Shown piece by piece: positions 10,757 to 23,689 of a stretch of DNA of 54,417 nucleotides; within the stretch, counting starts at the first letter, position 1, and each line of letters opens with the position of its first letter. The notes beneath the pieces were generated by a model. It had not been told where the DNA came from. It saw only the letters and a list, made by a program, of their open reading frames with translations, and ran no database searches. This DNA comes from Trichinella spiralis. Lineage: Eukaryota > Nematoda > Enoplea > Trichinellida > Trichinellidae. The stretch lies in assembly GCA_000181795.3 (NCBI GenBank), contig CM012955.1, positions 3,217,189 to 3,271,605 of the forward strand, in the 5' to 3' direction. The position numbers were made by a program, and so were the translations under genes.

Positions 10757-13700
10757 ACTGTAAGTATTAATGTTTTCTTTCTTTCAGAATTAACACACAA
10801 GTGCTGAGCGGCAAAAAAGGGGTATATAATTTGGAAAATATACAAAAAGTTGGTACGATGAGTGTGATGCAGTTTGAAAAATCCGTTGCGCCGTATAACA
10901 GGAAGATTCTTTTAAAACCGAATATGGATACATTGGCTAGCTATGAAAAGTAAATGAACATTTTTAATATCCATACTTAATGGAGATTAAAAGCTCTGAT
11001 AAAATTCAATTTATTCATAAGTAAAAAAAGGAATGAAAATGATTGATGAGTAATATAAAGGAATTGTTAAATAAACATTTAAATTTACTTTAAAAAACTT
11101 TATAGTTTCATGTTAATTATTTTTCATTGCATGCTATTTTATTAGGAGAATAGATTTAAGTTTTAAAAATTCTAATGTTAATGTGTCTTTTCAATGGAAA
11201 ATAAATTTTTTATACGGTACCACCGTTTCTTAATGTTGAAATTAAGTAATCATCATGTTTTTAATTGAACTGTTGGATGCATTAAAACATATTGCACATG
11301 AGTTGAAAATAATTTTTTCGTATACTAGTAAAAATAGTATTTTTATTTTTTTACTTTGTAAATCGGTTGATAAATTTGATAAACGGAACTACAGTAGTTT
11401 TTCAGATAAATGATTTTTAAGTTCAATTATGTTATGATCATTTACAGTGAGCATTAGGGCATGTTTTTAAACAGAACTGTAGTATGGAAGGGCTTGTTTA
11501 GCTGGTGAAATTTGCTTAAATATATTTGAAAATTTTTATTTTCAGAACGTTTTGGGATAAAGTGACTAAAGGAAATTTGATGTATGCAACAGATAAGTTG
11601 TGTTCATTGTTTGATGAAAACACCAATTTGTGGAACATCAGTAAGTTGGGTACATTTTTGGATAAAATTGTATCCTTTAACGGCGTGACAAAACCATATC
11701 TTTACTTCGGCATGATGAAATCTATGTTTGCTTGGCACACTGAAGACATGGATTTGCCATCCATTAACTATTTGCATTATGGTTATCCTAAATTTTGGTA
11801 TGTGATTCCATCTGCGTATAAAAATGACTTCGACTGGCTAGTTTCTCAGTATTTTCCGGCTACTGCTTTGGAATGTGATGGTTTTATGCGCCATAAAAAT
11901 ATAATATTCAGTCATTCGAAAATTAGTTCTGCTGGCATACCGGTTCGACAGGTAGTTCAGCTACCCGGAGAATTTATTCTCACTTATCCTGGCGCCTATC
12001 ACTCTGGTTTCAATTTGGGATACAATTGTGCAGAGGCAGTAAATTTTGCAATGAAAAGCTGGATTGATTATAGTTTGAAGGTTAAGTTTTGCTTGTGCGG
12101 TCACTCGACAGTTCGTTTCGATATGGTGACTGTTTTGGATAAACTTTATCGAAGTGGTGAAATTAATTTGGAAGAAATGGAAAAATGTAAGTTTTTTTTT
12201 ATCGCATTCAACAACGAAGATAATTTCCATTTGTTTCCTTTCCGTTTTTTAGATTATTTTGAGAACAAATCTACACTTCATCCTGGGAACAGTAAGCTGG
12301 TTCCGTATCTGAAGTCAACTGAACCGGCCGTTGAAAAGATGGAAACTGGTGAGTTGTATTTCTTGGTTTTCTTCTGTTTTGTACAATATTTTCAGTTGAG
12401 GTGTTTATGAGTTTTGATAAAATGCTGCTTTAGACAGTGAAGACTATTGCGTGATATGCCGTTTTTTTATCGACGGTGAACAGTTCTTTTTGCAAGGCCG
12501 AATTCCTCATGATGGGACATGCGTTTTGTCGGCACTGCATTTCGGAGATTCTGGTAAGCGTTTGTTTCTTTATTGCCGAATTATTTTTTGAAAGGAAAAT
12601 TTTTTATTTTCAGTCGATGTGACCAAGAAGTTGGACAAATTGTTGTGCTGTTCACGTTGTCATGTTCGTGTTCATGCGAGATGTTACCGTTGTACTGATC
12701 TTTCGGATGATTCGGATTTGGCAGGTTGGTTGTGCGATGTTTGCAAGGTAAACAACAACATGTTTTGCCGATTGTATAATTTGCGATATGTGAAAGCATC
12801 GATCCGGATAATTTATTGGGCATATTTTTTTGCTTTGTTTGTTTTTCAGTATCAAAAAGGGAAAGTAGTTTGTAAACTGTGCGGCACTAGTGATTCAGCA
12901 TTGTTGGAATACAAGAAGAGCAAGTTTTGTCATGTTCAGTGTGCACTGTTGTCGCAGAATGTGCGATTCGTTTGCCCATCATCGCATGGAGGCCAAAAAA
13001 TGATCTTTCAAAAGGTGAATTGTGTATATATTATCGGCGATTGTATTATTTTGTTTGTTCATCCGATTTGGGCGCATTCGGTTGAAATTTTAATTTCAAA
13101 TTGTATTTACAGGCACCCCTCCGAGGGAGATGTGATTATTGTGATGAGAATAAAGGAACGTTGATTCGTTGCTCGGAGGAGAATTGCAATGCGATTTTTC
13201 ATCTGCACTGTGGACGTCGTTTGGGTGTCAAGTATGAAGTAGCAGATTTCTTGACAAATTCTAAGGGTATCCATATCACTTGTGAAGCGCATTCTACTAA
13301 ATTTGAATCCTATGTGAACAGACGCGTTATTGTTCAAGTGAGTCATGACCACGAGGAAATGGGTAAGTTTTGATGATAATTTAAATTTTTAATAATTGAA
13401 AATTCCATTTTCTTCTTTTCTCTTTCTCTCTCTCTCACTCACTCTCTCTCTCTCTCTTTCTCATTTCCAGGTTATATTGAGGATGAGTATGAATCGATTG
13501 TGTATTTGGTTGACTTTGAGGACGGATGTTATTCGGACGTGCTCGACGATGACATTGTAAGTTGTGACTGTCCGAACCGCAATGAGAAAGATCACATTCA
13601 TGGTGTTGGTGCCCGAGTGGTTTTGAATTGGATCGACGGTAAAAGTTACAGGGTGATTTTACGCAAGGCCAGGAACGAGGTGTGCTATTCTGTGATGTTG

Positions 13701-13760
13701 GAAAAAACGAACAGTGTCATCCATGTTACTCGTTCTGATTTCACTCTGGCGCCCGAATAG
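10434..13760 (+). CDS. kdm4: KDM4/JMJD2-type JmjN-JmjC-PHD-Tudor histone demethylase
   Basis: The family removes H3K9me3/me2 and H3K36me3/me2 in the nucleus. Exons: 10434-10609, 10788-10949, 11546-12186, 12253-12348, 12434-12553, 12614-12747, 12850-13014, 13113-13362, 13471-13760; phases chain to 677 aa. Domains: JmjN (about 1-45); JmjC (about 113-330) with FAWHTEDMD giving H177 and E179 and YHSGFNLGYN giving H265, so all iron ligands are present; PHD and extended PHD with paired cysteines (about 360-565; LLCCSRCHVRVHARCY is typical); and a hybrid double Tudor at the end (LVDFEDGCYSD, then VLNWIDGKSY). Human KDM4A is 1064 aa; here the linker between catalytic and reader parts is very short. 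The start follows a TTGTTACAG acceptor by 13 nt, so a spliced leader or 5' UTR intron is likely. It lies head-to-head with KDM3. Confidence 0.95.
10671..10753. repeat. (CA)n(TA)n(TG)n self-complementary microsatellite in KDM4 intron 1
   Basis: CA repeats pass into TA repeats and then TG repeats, so the tract is one long inverted repeat. It fills much of the 178-nt first intron. In RNA it would fold into a long hairpin that brings the two splice sites together. Confidence 0.9.
13422..13463 (+). repeat. CT-rich tract in the last KDM4 intron
   Basis: TTTCTCTCTCTC-type pyrimidine run directly before the final acceptor (TTTCCAG at 13470). It doubles as an extended polypyrimidine tract. Confidence 0.8.
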
Positions 13761-13903
13761 GAGCAGTATTCTAATTAATTTTGCCGTTGAATTCTGTGTT
13801 CACGATCAATTAATTATAGATATAAAGATAGACTTGCTTTTAATGATACATCCAAATTAGATGTATTTATTAGATTGTTCATCTTGTTAACTTTAGAATG
13901 ATG

Positions 13904-13909
13904 AATAAA
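13904..13909 (+). terminator. Polyadenylation signal of KDM4
   Basis: AATAAA about 145 bp after the KDM4 stop codon, the expected distance for a 3' UTR end. Confidence 0.55.
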
Positions 13910-15002
13910 AGCATTTTGTTGAATTGTTTAATTGGGAGAAAAGAATGCGATTTTATTATTTTTTGTTTGCATCGAAAGCATCGATTTCAATAATATATAC
14001 ACAATTTCTTTTTTCTACATTTTTTAAAGTGTACAGTCTGCAGCTATTCGGTGACGACGTAGGCTCAGCAAATGAGTGAAATTTCCCTTAAACATGTTGT
14101 TATCAATTCATTGGACAATTGGACAATTGAAAATGTTTGTTTTCAATACAGAAAGAAATATATTTGCATGAAATTGTGATAAACTTTTTTTTCATAAATT
14201 TTTTATTCAAAAAAAATTGCAGACACATTAACAAACAAAAAACTTCTTTTGTTTATTTTTTAATGTAAAATAATTAAATTAAAAACAAAAAGAATTAAAT
14301 GTAAAAGTTTTGTTTACTACAATTACAGTATATATAAATTACCGTATAGTAACAGAACATGCTTATACTTTAATCCTCACGTTTCACAGTGGTTCATGTA
14401 TGTTAATTCCGGTTAGGGCGTGGTTTTTTTTGGTTTTCATTTTATCGAAATTATACTTCGCATAGTTTAATTTCACAAGCAAACAACCGAATCTTCCTTT
14501 TAGCGAACTGTTTTCAAGCAATAGCCGTTGAAACTTTGTTCTGCACACACACACGCACGCTCACACATCCATTTGATGTTTTTGAATTTATGTTAAAATT
14601 GATTGCATTTTATTTCTTTTATTTTTGCTTTTACTCACTTTATGAATCATTTCTTCCATTATGAGTATGAATGATTTCGTTTTCACTTTTTTGTTACAAG
14701 TTGCGTCATCTTTGTAAACGTTAATTTTCCCAATCGAATCATCAGAACGAGCGCAGAATGGACTGCGCAAAAGTTCAACTGTCGTTCGTTTTTGCTTACA
14801 TTTTTGTAATTTTTGACACTGTTCTATTCAGTGTCAATTTTTGCTGAATAATATTAATTTTCTTTTATAATTAATTGTTAAACAATTTTGTTTTTCTCTA
14901 TTATCATTTTGTTGAGTGCATCAGTAAGTAGTGTTGGAAAACATTGAAGCGTTTGTTCATTTCAGTTGATTTGTTGTTTTTGTTTTTAGTTTTTACAGCA
15001 GT
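13910..15002. other. Intergenic region between KDM4 and MROH1
   Basis: No gene seen. Holds a CA/CG-rich microsatellite-like run near 14543-14568. Just before MROH1 there is a pyrimidine-rich TTTTTACAG acceptor (about 14998), which may be the spliced-leader site of that gene. Confidence 0.45.
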
Positions 15003-18000
15003 ATGGCTTCACTGGAAGGTATATTTTATCTTTATTTAAACTGTTGGAGGTGAATGAAATGTAATTTTTTTAAAGATATGATTAATGCTCTGTTCGAAAG
15101 CGCTAATGACAAAGATGATTCTGTGGTGGAAGCGGTTTTTACTTCGCTGAGAACAATCGGTCTAAATCAGCCGGAAACATTTTTGCTTTTGTCACACAAC
15201 TTTCTGTCTCAACAAACAAAAGTGAGTCCAACTGAAATGGTGATACAAGGCACAATTGCGTTCTGTTTGTAACATTGCATTATCATATTATTTGTAATTT
15301 TATTTAATTATGTATTTATTTAACAGCGAATAGGAGTTGTAAAATTTTTTGAATTATCTGTAAAGTATTAAAATGATTTTTTGTAGATATTAAAATCGCG
15401 TCTTTTGTCTAAAAAGGGTAAAGGAATTACGTTTACTTTTATCGTGTAAATGATATTGTCAGTATGAGTTTCCATAGTTATTTTTTTAAACTAATTTTAA
15501 GCTTTTTTGTGCTTTTACATTTATTACTTTATACAGTTTAATGGTTTTTGTAAAGAAATTTTTATTGGTTTTTTACTGCTGGAGTACGTGTTGTTTCTTG
15601 ACTTACTGTAGTAATAATCAAGTATTATAATTATAACGATGCGTACGTTCGTCGAAAATTTCTATGAACTTATTTGAAAAATTAAAGATGAGTTTTTAAT
15701 ATTTAATAAAGAATAATTTAAATGAAATAATATTTAAAATTGTTATTCAGATCAGTTTCAAACATCGCGAATTGATATTGAAATCGATGAGGTATGTTTG
15801 CGCGGAAAATTTGGCCTCCATTTCCAACAGCACGATTGCATTGGTGATCAGTTTATCTACGCAGGAGATCACACAATCGAAAGTATGACAAAATTTGTAT
15901 TTTATTTTTACTGAAATTTCTTTTTGTTCTCGTTGAAAAACAAAGGACTCTTCCGATGATTGGCAAACTACCAGCTCTTCAATATTGGTAGTATTGAGCA
16001 GAAATCATTGCAAATCTGTTGTTGATTGCATTATGCAAAAATTCCAAGCCGGCCTTCCATTTTGCCACATTATTATCAGCACACTGGGCGAAATAGCGTT
16101 GACCAATCGTGAGGAGCAAATTTATTCATCTGAACAAGATGCATCATCTTCTACAGTGGTGTGTAAATAATTGATGATGATATTTCAGCTTTCGATTTTT
16201 GTCCCAATTTGCCGGAAGTGTTGAATCGAATTACAGCAATGATGAGCACACTGAAAACAGAGTCTGTCCGAATTGTATCCGCTACAGGTAATGATTTGAA
16301 TTGTTGTTCAACAAGTGATGTTCTTATGTGATGCAGGTATACGAAAGCTCGGCGAAGCGTATTTGGAATTTTTGGCCAGTGGATGCTCGCAGTCCCATTC
16401 CGAAGTTGTGGATCCGTCTGCTTCGTTTGTCAGCATCTACGATCACGTGATTTCCACTTGGCTTCCTTCAAGAGATTATAAAGTGACTGTTCTGTTCTGT
16501 TTTGTTCTGTAGCTTGTTTGTGTTTCATATATATATTCTTCTGTTTATTTCTGTTGCACAGTTACGTTGTGCGAACTTGCACATGTTGGGCGTCTTGACG
16601 AATTTTTTGCCGGTGGATCGACTGAGAGAAGAAACGTCAAAGTTGATCCGGATGATAGCACCGACTCATTGGAAAACCACTGATCCTGTTCTTTCGATAG
16701 AGGTATATTATTCAACATTGTCTCGTCAACTGCTCGAGATTATTGTTCTGAATTTCAGGCACTGTGCCATATCATACAATCGACTAACAAATTTGATTGT
16801 CAAATACCTGATTCGGTGATAGATCATTTGTTATTATGTATGATCTGTCAGGTATGTTGTATTGTTTTTTTTCAAAGCTCACTGACTGGCTACTGTGGTG
16901 TTTGATGTGGGTGTGATTCAGGTTGGCGCAGCGTCGCAGGTGAAAAATGTCCAAAATCTTCGATATCAGGGAGAAGTTTTGCGGTTCTTCAGCTACAGCA
17001 GTAAAAATCATTGAAATCGTTTGCCATGCTGGAAAAACATTTTAATTTTAATATGATATTTTTTTTCAGCGGAAAAATACCAATCTCGACTTTGTCGTAT
17101 TTTAACAGACAAACTGTTGAGTGGCCAGGAAAAGATTCGCTGTGATGTGTTGCTGATTTTTAAACATTTGATTAATTCCAGTTAGTGATTTTGTTTGTTT
17201 GTTTGTTGTGGAACAGAGTTTAAAACTTTTTTTTTCCTATTCAGAATCATTATCCATAGACAATGGTCGGCAAATATTGGCAACGTTGAGACCGTTTCTT
17301 ACCGGAGAGTTCAGAATCAGCGTTTTGGTAATTTGATAATTTGATGATTTATGTTTTTTTTTGTTCATTTAATTTCATCCCCAAATCGTACAATGAACTG
17401 AACCGTATATGTTTTATGGTCTAGATGAAGAATTACATTTTCTATTTGCTGGTTGCTCTCCTCGAAGGTGAATATATTGCGCCCGATGGAAGTGAAATTT
17501 GCGTTCATTTCATGCTTCGTCAGTTGATGGAGAACAACGAATCAGGAAACGTAGGCGATATTATTTTAATCATTTGCAGCTTGAGGTACTTGAATTCAAG
17601 TATTTTTATTGTTTTTTTTTTGTTCAGCCTGGAAAAACCAACTCGATACCATTGGTCCAGGCGAACAAGAAATCTCAATTTTGTCAGTCGATCTGTTATT
17701 TAATAAGCAACGTTCCAAGTACTGAAGCGGTGAGCGGCTGCGGTTGTTGTTTATTTTTTTTCTTTATCACTGTTAATTGATGATTTATTTGATCCAGATA
17801 TTTTGGCCGTTATTGTTTCGATATCTTTGCTGGGAAGAATATACTGAGCTGCTCGATGAAATTTGCAAATATTTGACCATCATTGCTAAACGAATGAATT
17901 CTACAGATCGTTTGACCATAGAATACTCAAATGGAGATGGTCTGTTTGATCATTTCAATTTATTATACAATTGAATGTTTTTTGTTTTAATTTAAACATT

Positions 18001-21000
18001 GCAGAGGGTTGGCCAAAGTCTCATGAGATATTTGCAAGATTGTTGGTGTGCCTTGGGACACCGTTCAAGAAGAAAATTTTCAACCAGAATGTGCTCGAAT
18101 TGCTCGAGCAGATATCTTTGTTGTTCTTTCCTTTACTCGGCAAAATCTGGCCCGAACATATTAAACGTTTCCACCGAAGATTGGCAGGTTCAGTCACACG
18201 GATATTTATTCATATTTTTTGTGGGGGGGGGGCGGGGTGTAAATTTTTGAAGATTCACCAAAAATAGTTGTTTTTTTTGTGTTTTTCAGAAGAAAATTTC
18301 AAATGCGACGATCAGTGGCGAAAACAGTTGGCCGAAGTAAGTGGACCAAAACCATATGCTTGGGGAGGGGGGAGGGTTTTTTTCCAAATGTTGTCAGGTA
18401 ATTGTTGTTGTTTTTTTCAAGTTTTTGACCAGAACGTTGAATTTTGTCAACAGCCACGAGTGGGTCATCAGTTTGGCCGCCGCCCTTCGCACCCACTTCG
18501 ATTACTACCGCTGCCACGAAGAAGCCAAAGTTTGTTTGTTTTTTTTTTGATTTTTTTAATTCAAATTTAAATTTTTTCCTTTCCGCAGAGGGTGTGTTTT
18601 ATGTGCTTTGGCATCACGCTTTCCAAGATGCAGGCGAGTACACTTGTGGTCGACTATTTGCAGGCGATTTTTGACAATACCAAGCACAATTCCATCATCC
18701 AACAGACGGTACGTTTTGGAGTGGAAGTTTTTTATTTTTTGGTTTTGTCCACCTTCAGTATCCCATTTTTTCAGAGCTGCGCCGAAGCTGTCGGCTACGT
18801 GGCACAGAGCCACGTGGACATTGTGTTGACTAAATTGGAAAACGTCATGAAAGATGACAACGCCAGAATATTGAATGACGTTTTTGGATTTTTCAGAGTA
18901 AATTTTTGAATAACATTATTATTATTATTATTCTTGTTGTTGTAGTTTTATAATTTTTGCATTTTTCTTTCTCTCCTCTGCAGGATGCTCTAATGTGGAA
19001 GCCGTCAATGGATGACGAGTTTGTAAGCATGCGCTCGACGGTGCTGCTTTGTTACGGCTACGTGGCGCTCAATTGTCCGTTGGGTCTGTTGGTGATAAAA
19101 CTTGAACATGTGATATTGCGTTGTTTGAGTAATTTCTTTCGGCAGGTTGAGGTGATTGATGATCAATCTGATTCGATTCGATTCGATTCGATTCGATTTT
19201 TAATTAATCCTCTTTAAATCAAATTCAATCCAACGCTTGTTGTTCTGTGTTTAAGGATGGAGAGGTACGGAGAAGTTTGTTGATTTCAATGAAACTGATC
19301 GCCATAGCCGTGCATCCATCACGAATTCAGTACAAATTTCCAATCAGGTCCAAACTTCTCCACTATGTGATGGTAATATATATATATTATATGCATTAAT
19401 GATGGGATTCTTTTTTGATTTGCCTGTATCGACGAAGCGTCTGTTGCTTACTGTTGTTTGCTTATTATTTTTCTCACTCTCTCTTTCTCTTCACTTGAGG
19501 AATATATCAAATTCGAAGGACCAGAGATGGTGCACACGGATCTGCGAAAATTGGCCATCGAAGCCGCAATAGAGCTCGGGTATCATCAATTTGCATATTT
19601 ATGAACAAATTGCGAAGAAAGAAAGAAAGAAATAAAATTCATTTTTTCTGTTTATTAGCAAACTCAATCCACCGTTGAACGAATGCAGTATTCAGAAAGT
19701 GGGCGCAACTTTTGCCGGTGTTGTTCTGCCTTTGGTAAAAGTTGAAGGCAATTCAGAAATACAGGTTCGAATTAATTTCTGTTGAAATATTGTTGCTTTG
19801 ATTGTTGTTGTTCTTTGATGTTATTTGAATAATTTTTAGACCTTGGTTGACGATTGTTTGTTGCAATTCAACGCGTGGCTTTTGGAAAATTTGAATCGAA
19901 ACATGACCATTAATCAATTGGTCACTTTGTTGGAAGTAATAATTATCGAATGATTGTTGTAAATGCTTTTTTCATTCATTCATTTTTTTGTGTAGTTATT
20001 TTTGCCGTGCATTGCTTCGAAGAATCCGATTGAACGTGAACGGGCGATGGAATGTTGTAAATTGTTGTTGAAGCACTTTTTCGAGCACGTCGATCTTGTC
20101 TTGGGGGTATGCATGGTTTTTCAACAATTGTGACTGACCATCGTCGGTCAGCATCATCATCATCATAATATATATGTTGAATAGAATTTTTTATTGAGCT
20201 GTACTTTTTTTTGTGATTTTAAGCAAGCGTTGTCATTTCGGATGTTCGGCTTTATTTTGGCGAAGTTTGCACCGAGAATGTTCGATTCTTCGTATCACGT
20301 TCGTGTTGCTTCGTTGGAATGCATCTATTGGTTGTTCACGATTGCAACCGCAAATTTGGGTAAATTTTTTTTGGGCACTTTGTTTGTTGCCGATCGACCG
20401 ACCATTCATTCATTTTCTTTTTATCACCAGGCCATGGAAGATGTTATCAAGATATTATTGTGGAAAAATTCAGACAACATTCAGAATTGTTGGACTTTTC
20501 ATTGCCTGATTCTCAAGCTCGACTGATGGAAACTTTTTGCGAAGTAATAGTTGAAATTTTTTCCAATTTTCCCTTCTTTGCTCTTTCCTCCCCCCCCCCT
20601 AACTTTTCACTCTTCTGACAGGTGATTGAACAACGTATGCCAGTTCAACACGTGGTAAGTTATACGTTCGCACTGATTGAAATGTTGATCGACGACCAAC
20701 CTTCGGTATCTTGTGCAGCGGCTGGCCTTTTGAAATCCATCGTAACCAACCAAAGTTCCGTGATTGCTTCTGAGGTTGGTTGATATTGTGGAGGAATTTA
20801 ATTTTTCTTCTTTTGCATTCTTTTGGTGCTATTATTAATTCTTACGATGTTGCTGTTATCTCTTCTTCTTACAGACATATTCGCTATTCCACGCGTTGAT
20901 GAATAAATTTAACAATCGAAATATGTGCTTGCAAACGTACGTCGAAGCTTTGCAAGCGTTTTGTGAAATCGCCCGTCATCAAACTACCCTTCTGTTAAAT

Positions 21001-23219
21001 TGCTTGCTCAGAGAATCTTTATCTTTTAATCGGTGAGTGTGTGCCATATGTTGGGAAAGAGGGGATTTTTCCCTTCCATACTTCATATTATCATAATAAT
21101 ATAATAATAATAATTATTATTATTATTATTCAGCGTTGTTTGCGATTGTTGGCGCGTTTTGAGTCGCGATTCGAACATGTTCATTATGGTTATGGGACAT
21201 TTGTTCGAACCGATTGAAGCCGAATCTGATTCGGAACATGTAGATTTCCCGTTGACCGAACGTCCAACAGTACCGTTGTCTTCGATCGTGGCCACGGCCG
21301 CAATGAAAGAAGCAATTCAAGCAAGTGGCTATTTTTTTTCTTCTTTTATTTATTCTTATCATTTTTTATTTTCACACACAACAGGGCGTCGAGTCGAACA
21401 GCGTCTTGTTGGAATGTTTTCCAGAACTGTTGGCCACGTTGCTGCTCCAGTGCGCCAGGACCGCCGGGGGCGTGATTCGTCCACGTGCAGTCGTCGGGCA
21501 CAATTTCACCCCCGACCCGAATATTGGGTGCGGTTCGATCGCCGTCGCCGCCATAAGGGCGCTGTTGGTTCGCGCTCGTCTGGACGACGTGGTGCTCGCG
21601 TTGACCGAAGCTGACCGTTGGGACGATTTTGACCACCAGTACCATTACCCGGATGCGGTATTTGTGTTGAGAACGGAACAGTTTCTGTTTATTTGTTTGT
21701 TTATTTGTTTGTTTTTCAAGATTTATGAAATTTCCAATGCGATCGGAATCTATTATCCGGAATCGTTGCCAGCCATTTTTTCCCAGCTGAAAATGTTCTC
21801 GAATCCGGACAGTGGCCGCAGTCGGTTGGTTCTGGCTTGCGTGTTCAGCGCATTTGTGAAATTTTGCAACTCCAACCAAGAACTGTTCGCCAGGGCAGTT
21901 GTCGACGACCTGATGAACAAGTTCACCGACCGGGAACTGCTAATTCGAAAAGTGAGCAACAACAGACAACAGCACCCAACTGCTGAGATATTATTATTTT
22001 CTAAAAATTTAAAAATTTTTACTGTTTTTTTTTCTTTGAAATACAGATGGCAGCAAGAGGGTTTGGCAATATGGCCCACTGTGATACTAGACTACTTAAC
22101 TCTTTTTGCGACTTGGCCATTAATTTATTGATTGCAGGTTTAGAAGACGCAAGCGATTTCAAAGGTGCAAATTTTTGAACTGGAAAAAAAATCGTCAATC
22201 AATTTATCATTACTATTAGCGGAGAGGTATTTTATAATTTTTGTCTTTTTGTTTTGCAGATGAAATTGCTTTTGAAGCTATGCAGGGCTTAAGCAAATTG
22301 ACCGCAAAATGTATGCCGGATCAATTTGCCAACGTGCTAATTACCGTAGTCTTAGCAATACGCCCATTTTTTGAAAAAGTACGCTCATTGATTGGCTGAT
22401 TTTTTTTTCCACTTTAAATCTGTTCGAATTTTATTCTTGCTTTTCAGGAAAGCGGTGCCATTCGTTCTGTTGCTTTCAATCTGTTGGGCAACATGAGCCG
22501 TTTCGGAACAGATCGTAAATTTTTGGAACAAGTTCACGGTTGCATGATTTCTGTATTGTTGCACTTGAACGACGAAGTCGAAGATGTCTGCACCGTACGG
22601 ACGAAATTTATTATTCTCACGGAGGTTTTTTTTTTCTAAAATGTCTATGCAAATTTCAAGGCAGCAGCTTTCGCTTTGCAAGAGATGGTGAAATTGTTGA
22701 ACTGCGAACAATTGACTAAATTGTCAGCTAAAGCGAATCAAATTGGAAAAGAAATAACATATGCGGAATTTTTGAAAGAATTTGCCTCTATTTTGGTCTG
22801 TGAAATATATATATATATATATATATATTCTTCTTCTTCTTCTTTTTGTTTCCTCACACTCATTCGATATATTTTTATATGTAAATTACGTTTCTGTTTT
22901 TTCTTCAGGTATCTTTTACAGAGCAAGTTGATTTGTACGCTTTGAACTGTTCCAACTACTTCAAGAGTGCTTCATCGAAAATGCGTTGCAACGCGACTTT
23001 GTTCATTGGTATGAGTGTTTTGATTTTTCCAATATTTATTTATTTATTTATTTATTTATTTATTTTGAAGGTTATTTTCTTGGCGTTGTTCCCGATGATT
23101 TGCGAACCAATATTTCGAAAGAGGTGATCTTGAGCGGATTGATCATTTTGTTAAAAGAGCCAGAAGTTGAAGTACGTCGAGCGGCCGCTCTAGCAATGTC
23201 TTACCTTTACGCGTACTGA
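15003..23219 (+). CDS. mroh1: MROH1 orthologue (maestro HEAT-like repeat protein), 38 exons
   Basis: All-helical HEAT-repeat scaffold; MROH proteins are linked to the lysosome/WASH area in mammals, but the role here is not visible. Exon starts and ends: 15003-15018, 15076-15221, 15751-15882, 15946-16108, 16189-16287, 16337-16482, 16562-16702, 16759-16851, 16922-17000, 17070-17180, 17245-17327, 17425-17550, 17628-17729, 17798-17939, 18005-18187, 18290-18336, 18422-18529, 18589-18708, 18775-18897, 18984-19151 (or 19145), 19256-19372, 19500-19579, 19659-19764, 19840-19935, 19996-20106, 20224-20359, 20431-20543, 20622-20774, 20875-21032, 21134-21320, 21385-21657, 21721-21951, 22047-22164, 22260-22378, 22448-22594, 22661-22795, 22909-23008, 23071-23219. 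Phases chain to about 1618 aa; human MROH1 is about 1640. Recognised by collinear matches from DMINALFESANDKDDSVVEA at the start, through the PDQF...RPFFEK block, to ILLKEPEVEVRRAAALAM at the end. One intron appears to use a GC donor (21321). Confidence 0.92.
18223..18376 (+). repeat. G-runs in two adjacent MROH1 introns
   Basis: A nine-G run plus CGGGG at about 18223-18238, and GGGGAGGGGGGAGGG at 18362-18376, in introns 15 and 16. Unusual against the AT-rich background. They could form quadruplex structure in the pre-mRNA. Confidence 0.6.
19166..19200 (+). repeat. (GATTC)n microsatellite in an MROH1 intron
   Basis: Short tandem GATTC repeats directly downstream of exon 20, within the intron. 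No function inferred. Confidence 0.85.
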
Positions 23220-23655
23220 AATCGATTCATTTGTACCTTGGAATCGTTGGGATTGTGATTCCAAGTGGAAGAAGTGCTTTTTATAAGTGTAAATTCTTTT
23301 CCGTTGTTGTTTGCAAATGTGAAAATCAACTTGCGCACTGAATTACACTGATTCCATTTATTACTTTATCAGAAGATGGATAATTTTTATTCATGCTCCA
23401 TCCCATCACCAAGCAGTTGTATGTTGTTGTAGTATTTTCTGTTTTTGTTTTCGCTATCTCTGAAATCACTCACTTCCTGCTCACCACAACTCCAATACGT
23501 GTATTTTTTTTTTGGTCCCTGAAGCTGCTGCTGTGTTGGCTTTCCGATGGAAAATGTGGTAGCTTCTTCTTCTTCTTCTTCTGCTTTTTTTCATTTTTCT
23601 GCCAACATTTTTTACTGCTCATTTCCCGATTCTCTCACGTGCATATTTTTTCCCG

Positions 23656-23689
<34 letters not shown>

